Shown piece after piece: positions 1 through 10,494 of a stretch of 64,000 nt of DNA; within the stretch, counting starts at the first letter, position 1, and every line of letters begins with the position of its first letter. Below the pieces are notes generated by a model that was not told the origin of the DNA, made no database searches, and saw nothing but the letters and a program-made list of their open reading frames with translations. This DNA is from Mixophyes australis. Taxonomy: Eukaryota > Chordata > Amphibia > Anura > Limnodynastidae. Location: the NCBI GenBank assembly GCA_036250195.1, contig JAVHZZ010000003.1:332512375-332576374 (forward strand). Reading direction: 5' to 3'. The translations under genes and the position numbers were made by a program.

Positions 1-26
1 ATATATATAGATAGATAGATAGATAT

Positions 27-72
<46 letters not shown>
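1..72. repeat. (AT)n microsatellite with GATA units
   Basis: Almost pure AT dinucleotides, with several GATA tetranucleotides near the left edge. The tract touches the window boundary, so its full length is unknown. Confidence 0.95.
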
Positions 73-75
<3 letters not shown>

Positions 76-562
76 GGCAAGAGCCCGCTACTGTAGAAGC
101 ACACGCAAACAACTTCTTCCTTTTTATGTAGTTTTATTGTCAGGATGGTAAATGTTTTGACACCGTACAGCTTTCACAGCAATTCTTGGAGACCATAAAC
201 GCTAGCTAGACATAGCTCAGCTCTCTCAAGACCAGCCAGCTTCCCCAGCGTTGGTCTCTGTGCACAAATGATACAAACAAGCTTTTATACCTGATACTCC
301 TCCCCCAGCCTTAGCTTGATGGACAGGTGACACACCCACCTTCTCTTTAAAAGGAAACGCCCATCCCTGGCTCTGTTTGCACTAACAGACACACCCTGTC
401 TGTTTGCTGAGAGGAAGTATTTCAAATCAACCACTAGAATTCTCCCAGAACTCTGACGGGTGAATGCCACTGACTATGCACCAATCAGAGGGTTGGGAGC
501 TCCCAAAACTTTAAGTTCTGGATGTCTGGGACTATCCAAGAATTAGAGTGCTGGTTATCACA
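73..562 (-). mobile_element. Solo LTR candidate
   Basis: Read on the minus strand, this block begins TGTGATAACC and ends CTTGCCACA, giving TG...CA termini. Inside are a TATA-box-like GGTATAAAAGC near 285-300 and a polyadenylation-like AATAAA near 130-140, in the order expected for U3-R-U5. No polypurine tract or coding remnant is visible on the internal side, so a solo LTR is the simplest reading. The left flank is an AT microsatellite and I see no clean target duplication, so both ends are approximate. The LTR family was not identified. Confidence 0.5.
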
Positions 563-1934
563 TACAGGAACAAAGTTGGTAGAGTGGAGGTACAGAGCAG
601 CCTCTGCTGTGTCACTCTATTGGCCAAAGTAGTGGTGGTGGATGGGAGGGAGGATGGACAACAGTGCCTATCAGAGTTAGAGGCCCACCTCATGTTCAGG
701 GCCTCAGTACAAGCACACTGCTTGCACTGTCAGTGATTCTGTCCCTGATGTGTGGCTCTTCCTTATAGTATCTTGTGCTGCCTTCTTCCCTTCAAAAGAA
801 TATTATGTTAAGGGGCAAACACAGAATTTGTAGAGGGGGGTTTCCACACCAGGCCGCCAGTGGGTGGGACAAGCATGCTTTAGGGCGTGGCTATAATTTT
901 AGACAGTGCTTGGCTGCTCTCCAACTCTTCCTATCCCCATAATATACATGGGCAATGCTGTGTGCACTACTGTTAGGTGCACGCAGCTCTCCCTTTTCTA
1001 ACAGAGCCATGTGAAGCGGGAGCAGGGTCCAGCCACCTCAATTATACAGTGCCCCAGGCTTGGAGGGGGGTCTCCAGGCACTAGGAATAGCCCCCTCAGT
1101 TTTCCTATGATGTTCTAGGACTCCAGCGATTAGGTTAACTTTTTCATAGGACACCATCCTTTGGACACAATACAGCAACAAGTTTTATAGTATTATAATA
1201 GGATTAAAGTTTTAAAGTTGGCTGAGCAATGGGAATGTTGTTGTGACTCAAATAACACCAACACAGTAGTTTGGGTAACACAGATAAAGTAATTCACAAG
1301 CATATCAATTATATAAATTACACAAGTGACGCAATTTCAGAATTGGCTTTGCGGCACTGATATTGAAGATTAAACTTCTTATAAACACTCCAAAATAAAA
1401 ATAAAAAATCCTATATTCTTATCAGAGAAACCTGTATTAAAGCTTATTTGATGGCAGTGTGAATTCAAATGAATGCTGATTTAGAACACTGGCCTGAATT
1501 GATCAATGTGCATTCACTTACATTGCTAACAGATAACACAGCAATGGATGCCATGAGCAATTCTATGTAATTACAGCACATTATCACTCTGGGATGAACT
1601 GAGGTCATGTGTCCATGTGTGTTAGCAGCCAAAGTAGCTGCAATAGACATTAAATTACCATCATTTATAAATGTGTTCTATTTCCCATTTTTAACGATAT
1701 TCACACCTGTATTACCTGAATTAAAATCCAGATGCCATTGGCGGCATGATGATGCAGGAAGAGACGGGAAAAACAAAGCTCTCCGCTGCGTCCTACTCAC
1801 AGATCAGAGCCTCCTTTGTGGAGGTCCAATTTGATCAAGAACCCCAACAGCAAAGCAAGAGGCTGTACCCCCATAGAAAATGGGTGGTGGAAATTATTGT
1901 AAAAATATTTATTAGAAAAGATGAAATCAGTCAT
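563..1934. other. No recognisable feature
   Basis: No coding exon, transposon terminus or structured repeat was recognised. The stretch 800-1100 is relatively GC-rich and may be an unclassified dispersed repeat, but nothing in it is diagnostic. Confidence 0.5.
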
Positions 1935-2545
1935 TGAATTGTGTTAGTATAGCTTGCAAGCAAGGTCTTCTTATCTCTCTGTCTGTAGGTATTACTATTA
2001 TCATAAATTTGTAATGTGCCACAGTGCTCCGCAGCGCCGTACAGTAGTAAAACAGTACATATATAAAACAGGGACATACAAGGTAGACAAAAGAAATACA
2101 GATATGACAACAAAGGGTATGATTAGAGAGCTTACATTCTAAATGGAAGAGGTTCAGAGAGAGATTGGAACAGTTGTAAGGGTTCATTAGTGTGAATAGT
2201 GGTTTGAGGGATAAAATCACCTATAAAAAAGAGAGGGGTTTTCAAAGAGCATCTAAAGATTTGAAGGCTGTGGGAAAGTCTGATTGAGCATGGTAGGGAA
2301 TTCCATAAGTGGGGAGCACCAGAAGGGAGTGAGAGGTGGTTACCAGTGACGAGAGAAGGCGCAGGTCAGAGGTAGATGTAAGAGGGTTAGATTAGATTGA
2401 TTGATTAATTCATTAATTAGATCTAATCTTTGATCTAAGATCTACGTGTTACCCAGTATTGTTTTATTACTGTTTGATCCAAATTGAAAAGTGCTATGGA
2501 CTTTTCTTGCGCCATATAAATAAATGTTGATAATGATGATGTTCG
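1935..2545 (+). mobile_element. LINE 3' tail, interrupted by another repeat
   Basis: The left part (about 1935-1986) resembles the head of the tail seen intact at 29133-29277, with GCAAGC followed by TCTCTCTGTCTGTA. The right part (about 2447-2545) continues the same tail: TACCCAGTATTG, then TTGTTTTATTACTG, a short unique stretch, and CATATAAATAAATGTTGATAA. The tail is therefore split by an insertion at about 1987-2447. GTATTAC and GTGTTAC flank the insertion and may be its target duplication. The family looks like an L2/CR1-type LINE 3' end, judged only by its similarity to the other tails in this window. Confidence 0.55.
1987..2446 (+). repeat. Unclassified dispersed repeat nested in a LINE tail
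   Basis: The block opens with GCAGCGCCGTACAG and continues to AGAGCTTACATTCTA, a layout also seen at 21996-22145 (GTAGCGCTGTACA ... GAGCTTACAATCTA). Further right it has purine-rich text with GTGGGAAAGTCTGATTGAGC and GGGAATTCCATAAG. I recognise this as a recurring interspersed sequence but cannot assign a class. There are no terminal repeats and no coding potential. Confidence 0.45.
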
Positions 2546-3344
2546 TAATGTTCTATATTTCCTACCAGTCTATAGCATTGTCTTGCGTTGACAATAATAG
2601 AGAACAAAAATACATTTTACACTGCGCACACATATTTCACATGTTCAAGAGATATTCAATGACACAGAGATTCCAGACAATAATAGATATTTGTTGAAAC
2701 ATTTCCATAACTTAAGCAAAGCCCTTAAAAAAATCTATGTGAAGAAAAGTAAAGTAAAATATGATCTGTCCAATCTTTTGATGCTAAGATGACAAAAAAT
2801 GACTGTAATTTTACACCTCATTGGAGTTTAAGCTATTTATTAGCCAGTCAAACCATCATAAAATCCTAAAATTGGTGTAATTTAGGTCTTGAGAAGTAGT
2901 TTGAGCTAAGCAGTAAAATTGAAGAGGCATTAGCTGGGGTTTATGTGATAAGGGATGTTTCTCTACTTCTGTGTATGGTGAGATGACCGAGCAATCAGCT
3001 TAACAAAATAAGACTATTAAGTTTAATTTTTAATAGCTCAACTCTAAAGTAAGCAACTCTGTAGAAAAACTGCTTATAGTAATAATGTTACTGGTACTTA
3101 TATAGTCCCCTGCAGATGGAGGAGAACCTTGTTTACATCAACAATTCCCTATAAACCCACCATATAGTCCTGGACTGTTCTGCTATGCCTGCAGAAGTCT
3201 CTTCTTATGTCACAGTAACATTTGCTGCAAGATATTGATTTAATTCTGAAAACACTAAACTACAAATAAAAATAACATATATCTAATTTTTTGCTTGTGT
3301 CAGTACTTTTGATATAATGTAATTATTTTAAACTTGTACTCTTA
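2546..3344. other. No recognisable feature
   Basis: AT-rich DNA without clear genes. A short segment near 3108-3130 (CCCCTGCAGATGGAGGAGAA) resembles text at 6461-6481, so part of this stretch may be another diverged copy of the 5.8-6.5 kb repeat. Confidence 0.45.
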
Positions 3345-3697
3345 GGGGGAAAATCTATTCCCCTCGTTGTTCTAAAGAACAACGCGAGCCGCACACTATT
3401 ACTACGGTAATAGCGCGCATTAGTAACGTTACTATGGCAATAGTGCGCATTAGTACCGTTACTACGGTAATAGTGCGCATTAGTAACGTTTCTATGGTAA
3501 TAGCGCGCATTAGTAACGATACTACGGTAACAGTGCGCATTAGTACCGTTACTATGGTAATACCGCGCATTAGTACCGTTACTACGGTAATCTCAACACT
3601 GATTTTTCAAAAATCCACGTTAAAATTACGGTAGTAATGATAACTGAGCGTGGCCCACATTGTTCCTTAGAACAACGCGGGGAACTGAATTCCCTCC
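3345..3697. mobile_element. Palindromic MITE-like element around a minisatellite
   Basis: The outer segments are inverted copies of each other. The left reads TTCCCCTCGTTGTTCTAA (about 3358-3375), and the reverse complement of the right (about 3666-3692) reads TTCCCCGCGTTGTTCTAA. Each arm also holds a short internal palindrome, TTGTTCTAAAGAACAA. The core is a 30-bp tandem array, listed separately. The structure fits a non-autonomous DNA transposon whose core has expanded. CTTA occurs near both outer edges, but a target duplication is not secure. Confidence 0.6.
3396..3592. repeat. Exact 30-bp minisatellite, CpG-containing
   Basis: About 6.5 units keep strict 30-bp register, each containing GCGCATTAGTA followed by a near-palindromic GTTACTACGGTAAT segment. 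Units differ at a few bases (TACGG/TATGG, GCGC/GTGC, AACG/ACCG). Several of these changes are CpG-to-TpG-like, consistent with methylation decay. Because 30 is divisible by three, the array stays open on both strands and gives spurious repetitive peptides. Confidence 0.9.
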
Positions 3698-3883
3698 TTA
3701 TGATTAACAAAATAATTTTGCTGCCTTGTGTCAGACATTTTGTTTATTGGCAGAACTATGGTGTCTAAAACTATCTTTTTTCTTGTTCCATTTTTGCTTT
3801 ACTGCAAACGACAAAATATATTAAATTTTACCAACAATTTGTCTGTTTAAATAGCACTGTGGTGTTGGGTTAGTCATTACTTG

Positions 3884-4372
3884 TCAATAGGTATATATAT
3901 CTCATTACCACTTCCCACTCCAGAATCCAAGACTTCTCCCCGAGCTGCACCCCTACACTGGAATGACCTCCCTCGCCCCATCCGTCTCGCTCCCAAGCTG
4001 TGCTCCTTCAAACGAGCACTTAAAACTCACCTGTTCCTTAAAGCCTACCAATCATCCACCTAACCCCTCACCTACTCTGCTCGCTCTTCCCTCTCTCCAC
4101 TGGCATCACCGCTCCCTCTCGTGTCTGTTTCGTCCACCCTCCCTTAGGATGTAAGCTTGTTTGAGCAGGGCACTTCTTCCCTCGTGTCTCCACACCTGTT
4201 CTTCTACTCCGTCCTTACTCCATTTGTCTGCTCCGGAGTTTCTGAAGCACTGGTACTTTGTGTTTACTGTTCTGTACTGTTTAACCCTGTATGGTCTACT
4301 GTTTGTACTATGTACGGCGCTGCGGACACCTTGTGGCGCCTAACAAATAAATAATAATAATAATAATAATAA
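3884..4372 (+). pseudogene. LINE 3' end: last residues of reverse transcriptase plus 3' tail
   Basis: A plus-strand frame ending at 4063 reads WNDLPRPIRLAPKLCSFKR and then ALKTHLF. This resembles the C-terminal tail of L2/CR1-type LINE reverse transcriptase ORFs, where a W-N-x-L-P segment is followed by S-F-K-x-x-L-K-T-H-L-F. No upstream polymerase motifs remain, so it is a 5'-truncated copy, the usual product of target-primed reverse transcription. The noncoding tail that follows includes GTAAGCTTG, GAGCAGGG and TACGGCGCTGCGGAC, and ends in (AAT)n. These tail words recur in the SINEs at 39800 and 44799. Confidence 0.7.
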
Positions 4373-4529
4373 TATCCAAGGGCAACAGGAATAAATACGT
4401 CTGTCTGATCATATACCGACTGTACATGGCAGAAAGATACAAGAGAAAGACAGAAAGACATTGCAATGTTTTAGTAAAATTTTAGGAGCTCATGTTCCAA
4501 CCAACAAGTTAGTCATGTGAAGATTATTT

Positions 4530-4640
4530 ATTAATAATTATTATATACACCTACATATTCTGCAGTGCTTACAGATGATATTTTATCATTCACATCAGAT
4601 CCTGCTCCTGTGGAGCTTACGATCCCTTACACAAAAAAAC
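4530..4640. repeat. Fragment of a dispersed LINE/SINE-like tail
   Basis: TTATTAATAATTATTATA is followed by a TTCTGCAGTGCTTACAG segment and GAGCTTACGATC. The arrangement resembles the head of the unclassified repeat at 21996-22145. It is short and diverged, with no visible ends. Confidence 0.4.
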
Positions 4641-5840
4641 ATGCAAACATAGGGAAAACATTCTAACGCCTTACATAGAAGTCAAAGACATGCAATGTGG
4701 ATAATATAAAACCTATAATCCGATGGAAATTAAAAAAATTACCTATGGCATTTCTTCTTTTTAAAATATACCAATACATTTTTATTATTCTCTTTATTTA
4801 CTTGCTCCACTCCTGTGTGGAAAATATGAGGAGGAAAACCCTACCCTGGAGCCCATGCCATTACCTATATCTGCAAGACCTGGCACTCTTTATGCAGAGA
4901 GCCTATACAGCTTTACAGTATAAGAGGTCTCAATCTATGCAGTCCAACTCAATAGAGCGCCTATTTGCTATATGTGGAGGGGAGGTGGTGATCGGTGGCA
5001 AGTACATAATGAGGTGGAGTAGCCCCAAATGTACAACCCCTTTAATACAATACATAGTGGTGTACCATGAAAAAGAATCATATGACAGGTATTTGAGCAT
5101 GTGTCAACATTAAAGAAGGCTGAAAACGACTGGTGTGAATTTATTGTAGCAGTTTACCATATAATAACCAAGTAGCAAATATCAAAGTAAATCACAATAG
5201 ATTTGAAATACAATATAGTAACAATCCCAATATTGAACATTTCTAAGCTTAGAAAGCAACAGATGATATTTAATAAAACACTATTGTTAGCATAAAATAT
5301 CAATGAAACACTCAATAACAAATGATAAACAAATAAAATACAAATGCAAATTAATTGGACACATTTGTATTATGGTAGTTGTCATTTACCTAAAATCATG
5401 GGCATTGTTTTGCAAGCAAATGAAAATAAATTTATGTTTAACCACTTCACCACTCAGCCTATATTTGCACTTTTTGGGCTGCTCACACTCCAGCATCAAT
5501 ATCACACAATCTGTACCTTGTTTTTCTCACAAGCCTTGTAGTTTTCAGAAAATACCATTAGTTTGCTTATCATCCTGTGATACAAAAAATGATTTTCAAA
5601 AATTGGCAAAAAAGTGGTGGTGTTTTTTAATTTAAATTTCAAGAAAGTGAACTAAAATTAAAATTTTATCTTTCTAACCCCCACCAAGAAATAGTTTGTG
5701 GTTATTCCTTTGACATCAATCCACTTTTCCGAAACAGGAACAATATAGATAAACCATTGAAACTAGACTACCCACCACATGAATTAATGGTACCTCTGAG
5801 ATTATTAAAGCCAGAATGGAGGAGATCTCGCATTACAACC
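4641..5840. other. No recognisable feature
   Basis: A 138-codon open frame at 4697-5113 and a 110-codon frame at 5303-5635 show no domain, no splice context and no similarity that I recognise. I take both as chance frames in AT-rich DNA. Confidence 0.5.
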
Positions 5841-5844
5841 CCCT

Positions 5845-6540
5845 TCTATGGACTTCTTAATATTTTCTGTAGTACAGGGTGTTATTGTCTGGTTATGACC
5901 AGACAATAACTACTAAGCATGCACCTCATTGGAAACAGGGGACTCCCCTCTTTCTAACAAGGGTGCCATTGAGTTTTTAGGTGCAAGAATGTTTGTACAT
6001 TAGTGCATTTCAACCCCCCCCCCCCCCTCATCATCATGGGCTCCTCTATATGTGCTCTGCACTGTAGTGTGTTATTGTCTAGTGATCACATATAACCAAC
6101 AAACATTAACTACTAAAGGACAACATCATTTAAAAGAGGAGACTCTCCTATTTTTTTAAGTCAAGATAAGGAGATCAGTACCCTCCTCCCAAATGTATTT
6201 CTTAATTATTTCTGTAGTGTAGGGCAGTGGTTCCCAAACCCAATCCTCATGGACCCCTAACAGTGCATGTTTTCCATATCTCTTTGCTGGAGACACATTT
6301 TGAAAGATCCACAGGTGGTATAATTATTTCACTTGTCACCTGGAAAACCTGCATTGTTAGGGATCCCTGAGGACTGGGTTTGGGAAACACTGGTGTAGGA
6401 GGTTATTGTCTGATGACTACACATAATCACCACGCAATAACTATTAAGCAGGTACATAGCCCCCTGCAGATGAAGGAGAACCGCATTTGAAAGGATGGCC
6501 CCGAGGTTCTAGATGCCTAAATGTGGGATACATGGTACTT
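5845..6540 (+). repeat. Three diverged tandem units of about 190 bp
   Basis: Three times in the same order the text gives TTCTGTAGT, GGTGTTATTGTCTG (or a variant), AACTACTAA (or ATAACTATTAAG), and then a purine-rich GGAGACTC or GGAGAACC. The units begin near 5845, 6040 and 6200. The third is interrupted by the hAT MITE at 6225-6392. Removing the MITE restores CTGTAGTGTAGG next to GTTATTGTCTG. A C-run of about 14 bases lies at 6016-6029 between units 1 and 2. Confidence 0.6.
6225..6392. mobile_element. hAT MITE, 168 bp, 8-bp target duplication
   Basis: The termini are CAGTGGTTCCCAAACCC and, inverted, GGGTTTGGGAAACACTG, a hAT-type inverted repeat with the usual CAG start. The flanks are GTGTAGGG (6217-6224) and GTGTAGGA (6393-6400), an 8-bp duplication with one change. 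The body is largely palindromic (CCTCATGGACCCCTAACA against TGTTAGGGATCCCTGAGG) and has no coding capacity, so it was moved by another element's transposase. Confidence 0.9.
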
Positions 6541-6908
6541 TTAGTGCCCTCGCCCCACCATAGCTATTTTTGTGTAGGCAGTTGGAACAATTACATAATT
6601 AAGCCGCGCCTCTCCGCTTTCCACTACCAACAGGAATAAGCTATGAGGGACAGGTAAGTGTAATTTTAACTTCTATGAACTCAATATGTGCCATGGACAG
6701 GTCCCACTTATCCTGATCACTGAAGGGGTTAAAAACACCTCTCACATTATTTAATTTATTTAGAACTGTAACTAAAGTAATTAAACAAATGAGGTAGTTT
6801 GGGAAGAGAGCATTTTGTGCTGAGTGGAAGAGTTGGTCATGCTGAAGAGTTTGTAATTAGGGCCTCCTAAAGCTTACTCAGGTCTTGGCCCTCCACCTTC
6901 CCCTAGGT

Positions 6909-7048
6909 CAGAGGTGCTCAAATCCAGTTCTCAAGAGCTACTGACACTGTCGAAATAGGTGGGTTAATTACTGACCGAGAAAAATATATTAAAATCCTGG
7001 AAGCATCAAAAGTTGGTAGCTCTTCAGGACTGAGCTTGAGCACCTCTG
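6909..7048. mobile_element. hAT MITE, 140 bp, 8-bp target duplication
   Basis: The left terminus is CAGAGGTGCTCAA and the right, inverted, is TTGAGCACCTCTG: a perfect 13-bp inverted repeat. It is flanked by CCCTAGGT (6901-6908) and CCCTAGGC (7049-7056), an 8-bp duplication with one change. There is no coding capacity. Confidence 0.9.
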
Positions 7049-7171
7049 CCCTAGGCTGTATGTGAATGTACTGACCTCCCTCGGCTGTATGCTAATGGAG
7101 TGGATTTACAGACCATTAGAAAGCAGAACTTTTCCTATCGCCCCACTGTCACTTTTCCACACCCCCAAAAC

Positions 7172-7282
7172 GACCACAGCCCTGTCTGTCACGACAATCA
7201 TTGTACAAGACCACAGCCCTGTCTGTCACGACAATCACTGTGCAAGACCACAGACCTGTCTGTCATGGCAATCATTGTGCAA
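7172..7282 (+). repeat. 37-bp tandem repeat, three copies
   Basis: Three successive 37-bp units start at 7172, 7209 and 7246. Each begins GACCACAG and contains CCTGTCTGTCA and a CAATCA..TG segment. They differ at only a few bases, so the expansion is recent or homogenised. Confidence 0.95.
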
Positions 7283-7668
7283 GCAGCAGGACCCGCTCCT
7301 CATTCTAGGAACACCTGTTTGTAATATAAAAGTAATAATACTAGTACCTGTATATTATGCTGCACATATACCACAATGAACATCAATCAAAATGGCAGAT
7401 TGCTTATAGCAAAAATATTAGGAAAGGACAATAACTTGGCTACACCTCAAAGGCAACCTGATCATTGTAATCATGATTTTTTTTATCCAGCACAAGAACA
7501 GCTGTGACCATTGCCCAATATATACTGTCTCAAGTCTTTACAGCTGGATCTCATTTCATTTCCTGGAAAACTTATGAGGATTAACATAATTTCACATTGC
7601 AGTGCAACAGTCTGATTTAATAGCACCATTGCAGAGAACCAAAATAACAATTCCATTTGTGTCTTTTG

Positions 7669-7670
<2 letters not shown>

Positions 7671-7722
<52 letters not shown>
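7671..7722. repeat. (AT)n microsatellite
   Basis: About 52 bp of AT dinucleotides directly left of the Tc1-like terminus at 7734, with an ATAC run between. Tc1 elements insert at TA, so AT tracts are natural targets. Confidence 0.95.
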
Positions 7723-7727
<5 letters not shown>

Positions 7728-7930
7728 CATACACAGTGGATAAAAAATTCTAGAGACCCTCATTGAAATTGCAGGTGTTAGTGAGGTAAAGCCTGAAATC
7801 AAGATAAATCAATTAGTCCACTTTTAATGTAACCAGGCAATCAACAAAATTTTACTGAAAAAAAATATAATTTTTGGGAAAAAGAAGTGAAAATAGGAAC
7901 CCTACAATACCCTGGTTGCATAAGAGTACA

Positions 7931-8055
7931 AACCTCAATCAGATTCTAGTTATCATTTATTTAGTACTTTCTACAAAATGAAAGCTAAAATCTGATTGGC
8001 TGCTATAGGCAACATTTCCACTTTTTCAAACCCGCACTTTAGTAAATATACCCCC
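7931..8055. mobile_element. Partial palindromic MITE (half copy)
   Basis: This matches the right half of the foldback elements at 12740, 18960 and 62989: CAATCAGATTCTAGTTATCA, ATTGGCTGCTATAGGCAACA, and the end AGTAAATATACCCC. It interrupts the Tc1 copy, whose sequence resumes at TGGACTTTGCAATTTTATCC. The left inverted half is missing. Confidence 0.75.
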
Positions 8056-8183
8056 TGGACTTTGCAATTTTATCCCACTCGTCCCTGCAAGAAAGGTCTA
8101 TTACATTGCCAGGGGATCTCCTCTGCGCAGCTCTCTTTAGGCCATTTCTATGTTGTTCAATGGCATTGAGACCTGGTCAAGTG

Positions 8184-8470
8184 ACTGATCCAGGGAAAGG
8201 GCCTGGGGGGGTTTATCGGGGCAATGCCGCTTCTCCTCCCAGCAGCACACTACATATGTCTGCCTGATGGCCAAGAGGCCAAGAGGGAAGGAGATGATCC
8301 TGCCCGGCAGCTATTATTTGGATATCCAGGTATCATCTGCTGCCTGTTTCTCAGCCGCTAAGTCCAATCAAAGTGAAGTAGGGGGCAGGTCCACCAATCA
8401 GAATGAAGGAGAGACGAGGCTATGCTAAATAGTCCCCGTCCCTAAAAAAAAAAGTCTAGGTCCGCCACTG
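8184..8470. mobile_element. hAT MITE nested in the Tc1 copy
   Basis: The right terminus is GTCCGCCACTG, the reverse complement of the hAT-type start CAGTGGCGGAC. The left terminus is decayed (ACTGATCCAGGG). The flanks are GTCAAGTG (8176-8183) and GTCAGGTT (8471-8478), 6 of 8 matching. Removing the insertion rejoins the Tc1 reading line, which supports the boundaries better than the termini do. Confidence 0.7.
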
Positions 8471-8850
8471 GTCAGGTTTCTGACTGGACCATTCCAAGAC
8501 TTTGATCATTCCTGAAACCATTCCTTGGTTGATTTGGATGTCTGCTTTGGATTGTTACCATTTTGGAAGGTGAAATTCCTCTTCATCTTCAGCTTTCTGA
8601 GAAGCGCCAACAGGTCTGTGCCAAAATATCTTGATATTTGGAGCTACTCATTATCCCCTCTATCCTGTCTATAGCCCCTGTACCAGCTGAAGAGAAGCAG
8701 CACTGAAACATGATGCTGTCACCACCATGCAACAAGTATGGTGTTCATTGGGTGATGAGTTATGATGTCTTTGTGTTAACCACATATTTTAAGGCTAAAA
8801 AGTTACATTTTGGTTTCATGAGACCATAACACATGTGTTTATTGACAAGC

Positions 8851-9273
8851 CAATCGTATAATCAGAAAACTGAATTTTTTCATACTTAAAGCAGTTCCTT
8901 TGGAATTGTAGCAAGGAAGAATAATCATGAAAGGCAGATGTAGCAGTCACCCACAGACAAATCAAATATGTCAAAGCAAAGTAAACACACTAACTTCATT
9001 TACTGTTGTACTAGTAGGTTTAAAAGACATTGGCTTGACAGCCCAGATTTCCAAGAAATGGTGATGTATTTGACAGACAACACAGCTTCACTCATTAAAG
9101 ATATGATTCCCGCAGAAGAAAGAGTGGGAGTACAGTGAGCCTGCATCCTGTCTATATTCTCACAACTGATTTCAGAGTTCTGTTTGATTATGTCTGGGCC
9201 AATAATACTAGCATTTTTTCATATAGAAAGTTATTTTGACAAAAGTCTAGTTTTCCAAAAATATATGTGTATG
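8851..9273. other. No recognisable feature
   Basis: AT-rich spacer between the truncated Tc1 copy and the 828-bp hAT element. Nothing diagnostic was seen. Confidence 0.5.
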
Positions 9274-9281
9274 CATAATGG

Positions 9282-10109
9282 CAGTGCCGTAACTAGACAT
9301 TTTGGTGCCCTGGGCAAAACAGGGCACCGGCGCCCCCCATCTAAGTGGGAGTGGCATTTGACAAGTGGGTGTGGCCAACCTAATGTGTGGGTGTGGCTAG
9401 CACTTTACAGAGAGAGAGAGAGACTATCATTACTGTCTAATGACATCATTTGCAGGGACCATATTTGGCTTCCTCCTCACATTATTGGACATTTTGCATT
9501 TCATATACAATGATCATAATAAATCTGAGCAGCTTTTATTGCTCCATAGTTTTCATCATGAGTGTCGTACGTTATAGTCTAATTATGTTAAATTAAAGTG
9601 CCAAGGCTCTTTGAAGTGACTTAGTATGTATAGGATATGAGGTCTTGCAGCAGTTGAAACCAGTTCTAATGTACACTCACCGATCTTTAAGTGGTTTCAA
9701 TGGCTCTTTAATACCTGGAATAGAAAATGTCTCCGGCCTTCAGTTTAAATGAAATCTCCCCAAACAGACTTCCAAGAGACTACCAAGAGCTTGGCGCTTC
9801 TGCCCGCAGTGGAACGCATGCCTGGAATAGCTTGGCGCTTCTGCCCGCAGTGGAACAAGCAGGAAGTTCGGCATTCAAATGCCGGACTTCCTGTCAGTGG
9901 AACGCACATGCCTTCCACTTCGGGCAGAAGCACCAAGCTATTCCAGGTATTGAAGATATATTGATGCCGGGAATCGATTGTTGCTGGCAGGGGAGCTGGA
10001 TTAGAGCCGCGATTCGTCTGGGCACAGAGGCAGGTATCGGGCGGCTGCGCCCCCTTGGGCTTGCGCCCAGGGCGGTTGCACCGCCAGCACTGCCGTCGTT
10101 ACGGCTCTG
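9282..10109. mobile_element. Non-autonomous hAT element, 828 bp, perfect 8-bp target duplication
   Basis: CATAATGG flanks both sides (9274-9281 and 10110-10117), an exact 8-bp duplication. The left terminus is CAGTGCCGTAACTAG; the right, inverted, is CAGAGCCGTAACGACG. The interior holds no transposase. Between about 9783 and 9955 it carries direct and inverted copies of a block containing AGCTTGGCGCTTCTGCCCGC, so this part folds back on itself. Open frames of 60-140 codons here come from that repeat and are not genes. The perfect target duplication argues for a fairly young insertion. Confidence 0.9.
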
Positions 10110-10442
10110 CATAATGGCAATGCAAAAAGTTACCCAAAGATGGTAGAAGGCCAGAATTATCCATAAGGCAACACAGGCAAATGTCTAGTGCTTGGGGAAT
10201 CTACCAGCTTGGGCAGATGCAGGATGACTAGATATTGTTGTCTGAATTCTGTTTATCATTTGGATGTATTCATCCTCCAATGGAAGAGGGCAATTCCCAA
10301 CTGGGCCATTGTTGTAATTTAAGATGTGGGTTGGTGATGAAAACACTAGGGCTTGCGCAATCACTGCACACAAATGATGTATATAGCACCATCAATATGC
10401 TTTTGCAGCTATTTTACTTGAGTCCACACCAGTCCCAGTGAC

Positions 10443-10494
10443 AATGGCCGACCCCACCGCCCTGTATTACATTATACAGGCGGTGGGGCCAGCC
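10443..10494 (+). other. GC-rich hairpin
   Basis: The left arm CGACCCCACCGCCCTGTAT pairs with the right arm ATACAGGCGGTGGGGCCAG around a loop of about 6 bases. A stem of roughly 20 bp is interrupted by one or two bulges. It stands out in AT-rich surroundings. The loop is short for a typical microRNA precursor. It could equally be the core of a foldback transposon whose ends I could not define. Confidence 0.6.

Larger units (their letters stand above)
7734..8850 (-). pseudogene. Tc1-like transposase pseudogene, right end lost, with nested insertions
   Basis: The left terminus CAGTGGATAAAAAATTC lies beside an AT tract. Coding remnants run on the minus strand. About 8845-8500 decodes as a degraded Tc1 transposase: a W-S-H-E-T-K segment where the family has W-S-D-E-T-K, a short piece near the conserved G-G-G-S stretch, L-R-K-L-K-M-K-R, and N-N-P-K-Q-T-S-K-S-T-K-E-W-F where the family has D-N-D-P-K-H. 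At least two catalytic-region aspartates are therefore substituted, and several stops are present. The coding line is split by a hAT MITE (8184-8470). It resumes at 8184 and below with a decayed P-L-N-N-I-E where Tc1 enzymes have the catalytic P-D-L-N-P-I-E. A second insertion lies at 7931-8055. I found no right terminus, so the 8850 boundary is approximate. Confidence 0.75.

Noticed and set aside
4697..5113. 138-codon open frame
   Set aside because: Low-complexity hydrophobic start, no recognised domain, no splice or promoter context. Chance frame in AT-rich DNA is more likely.
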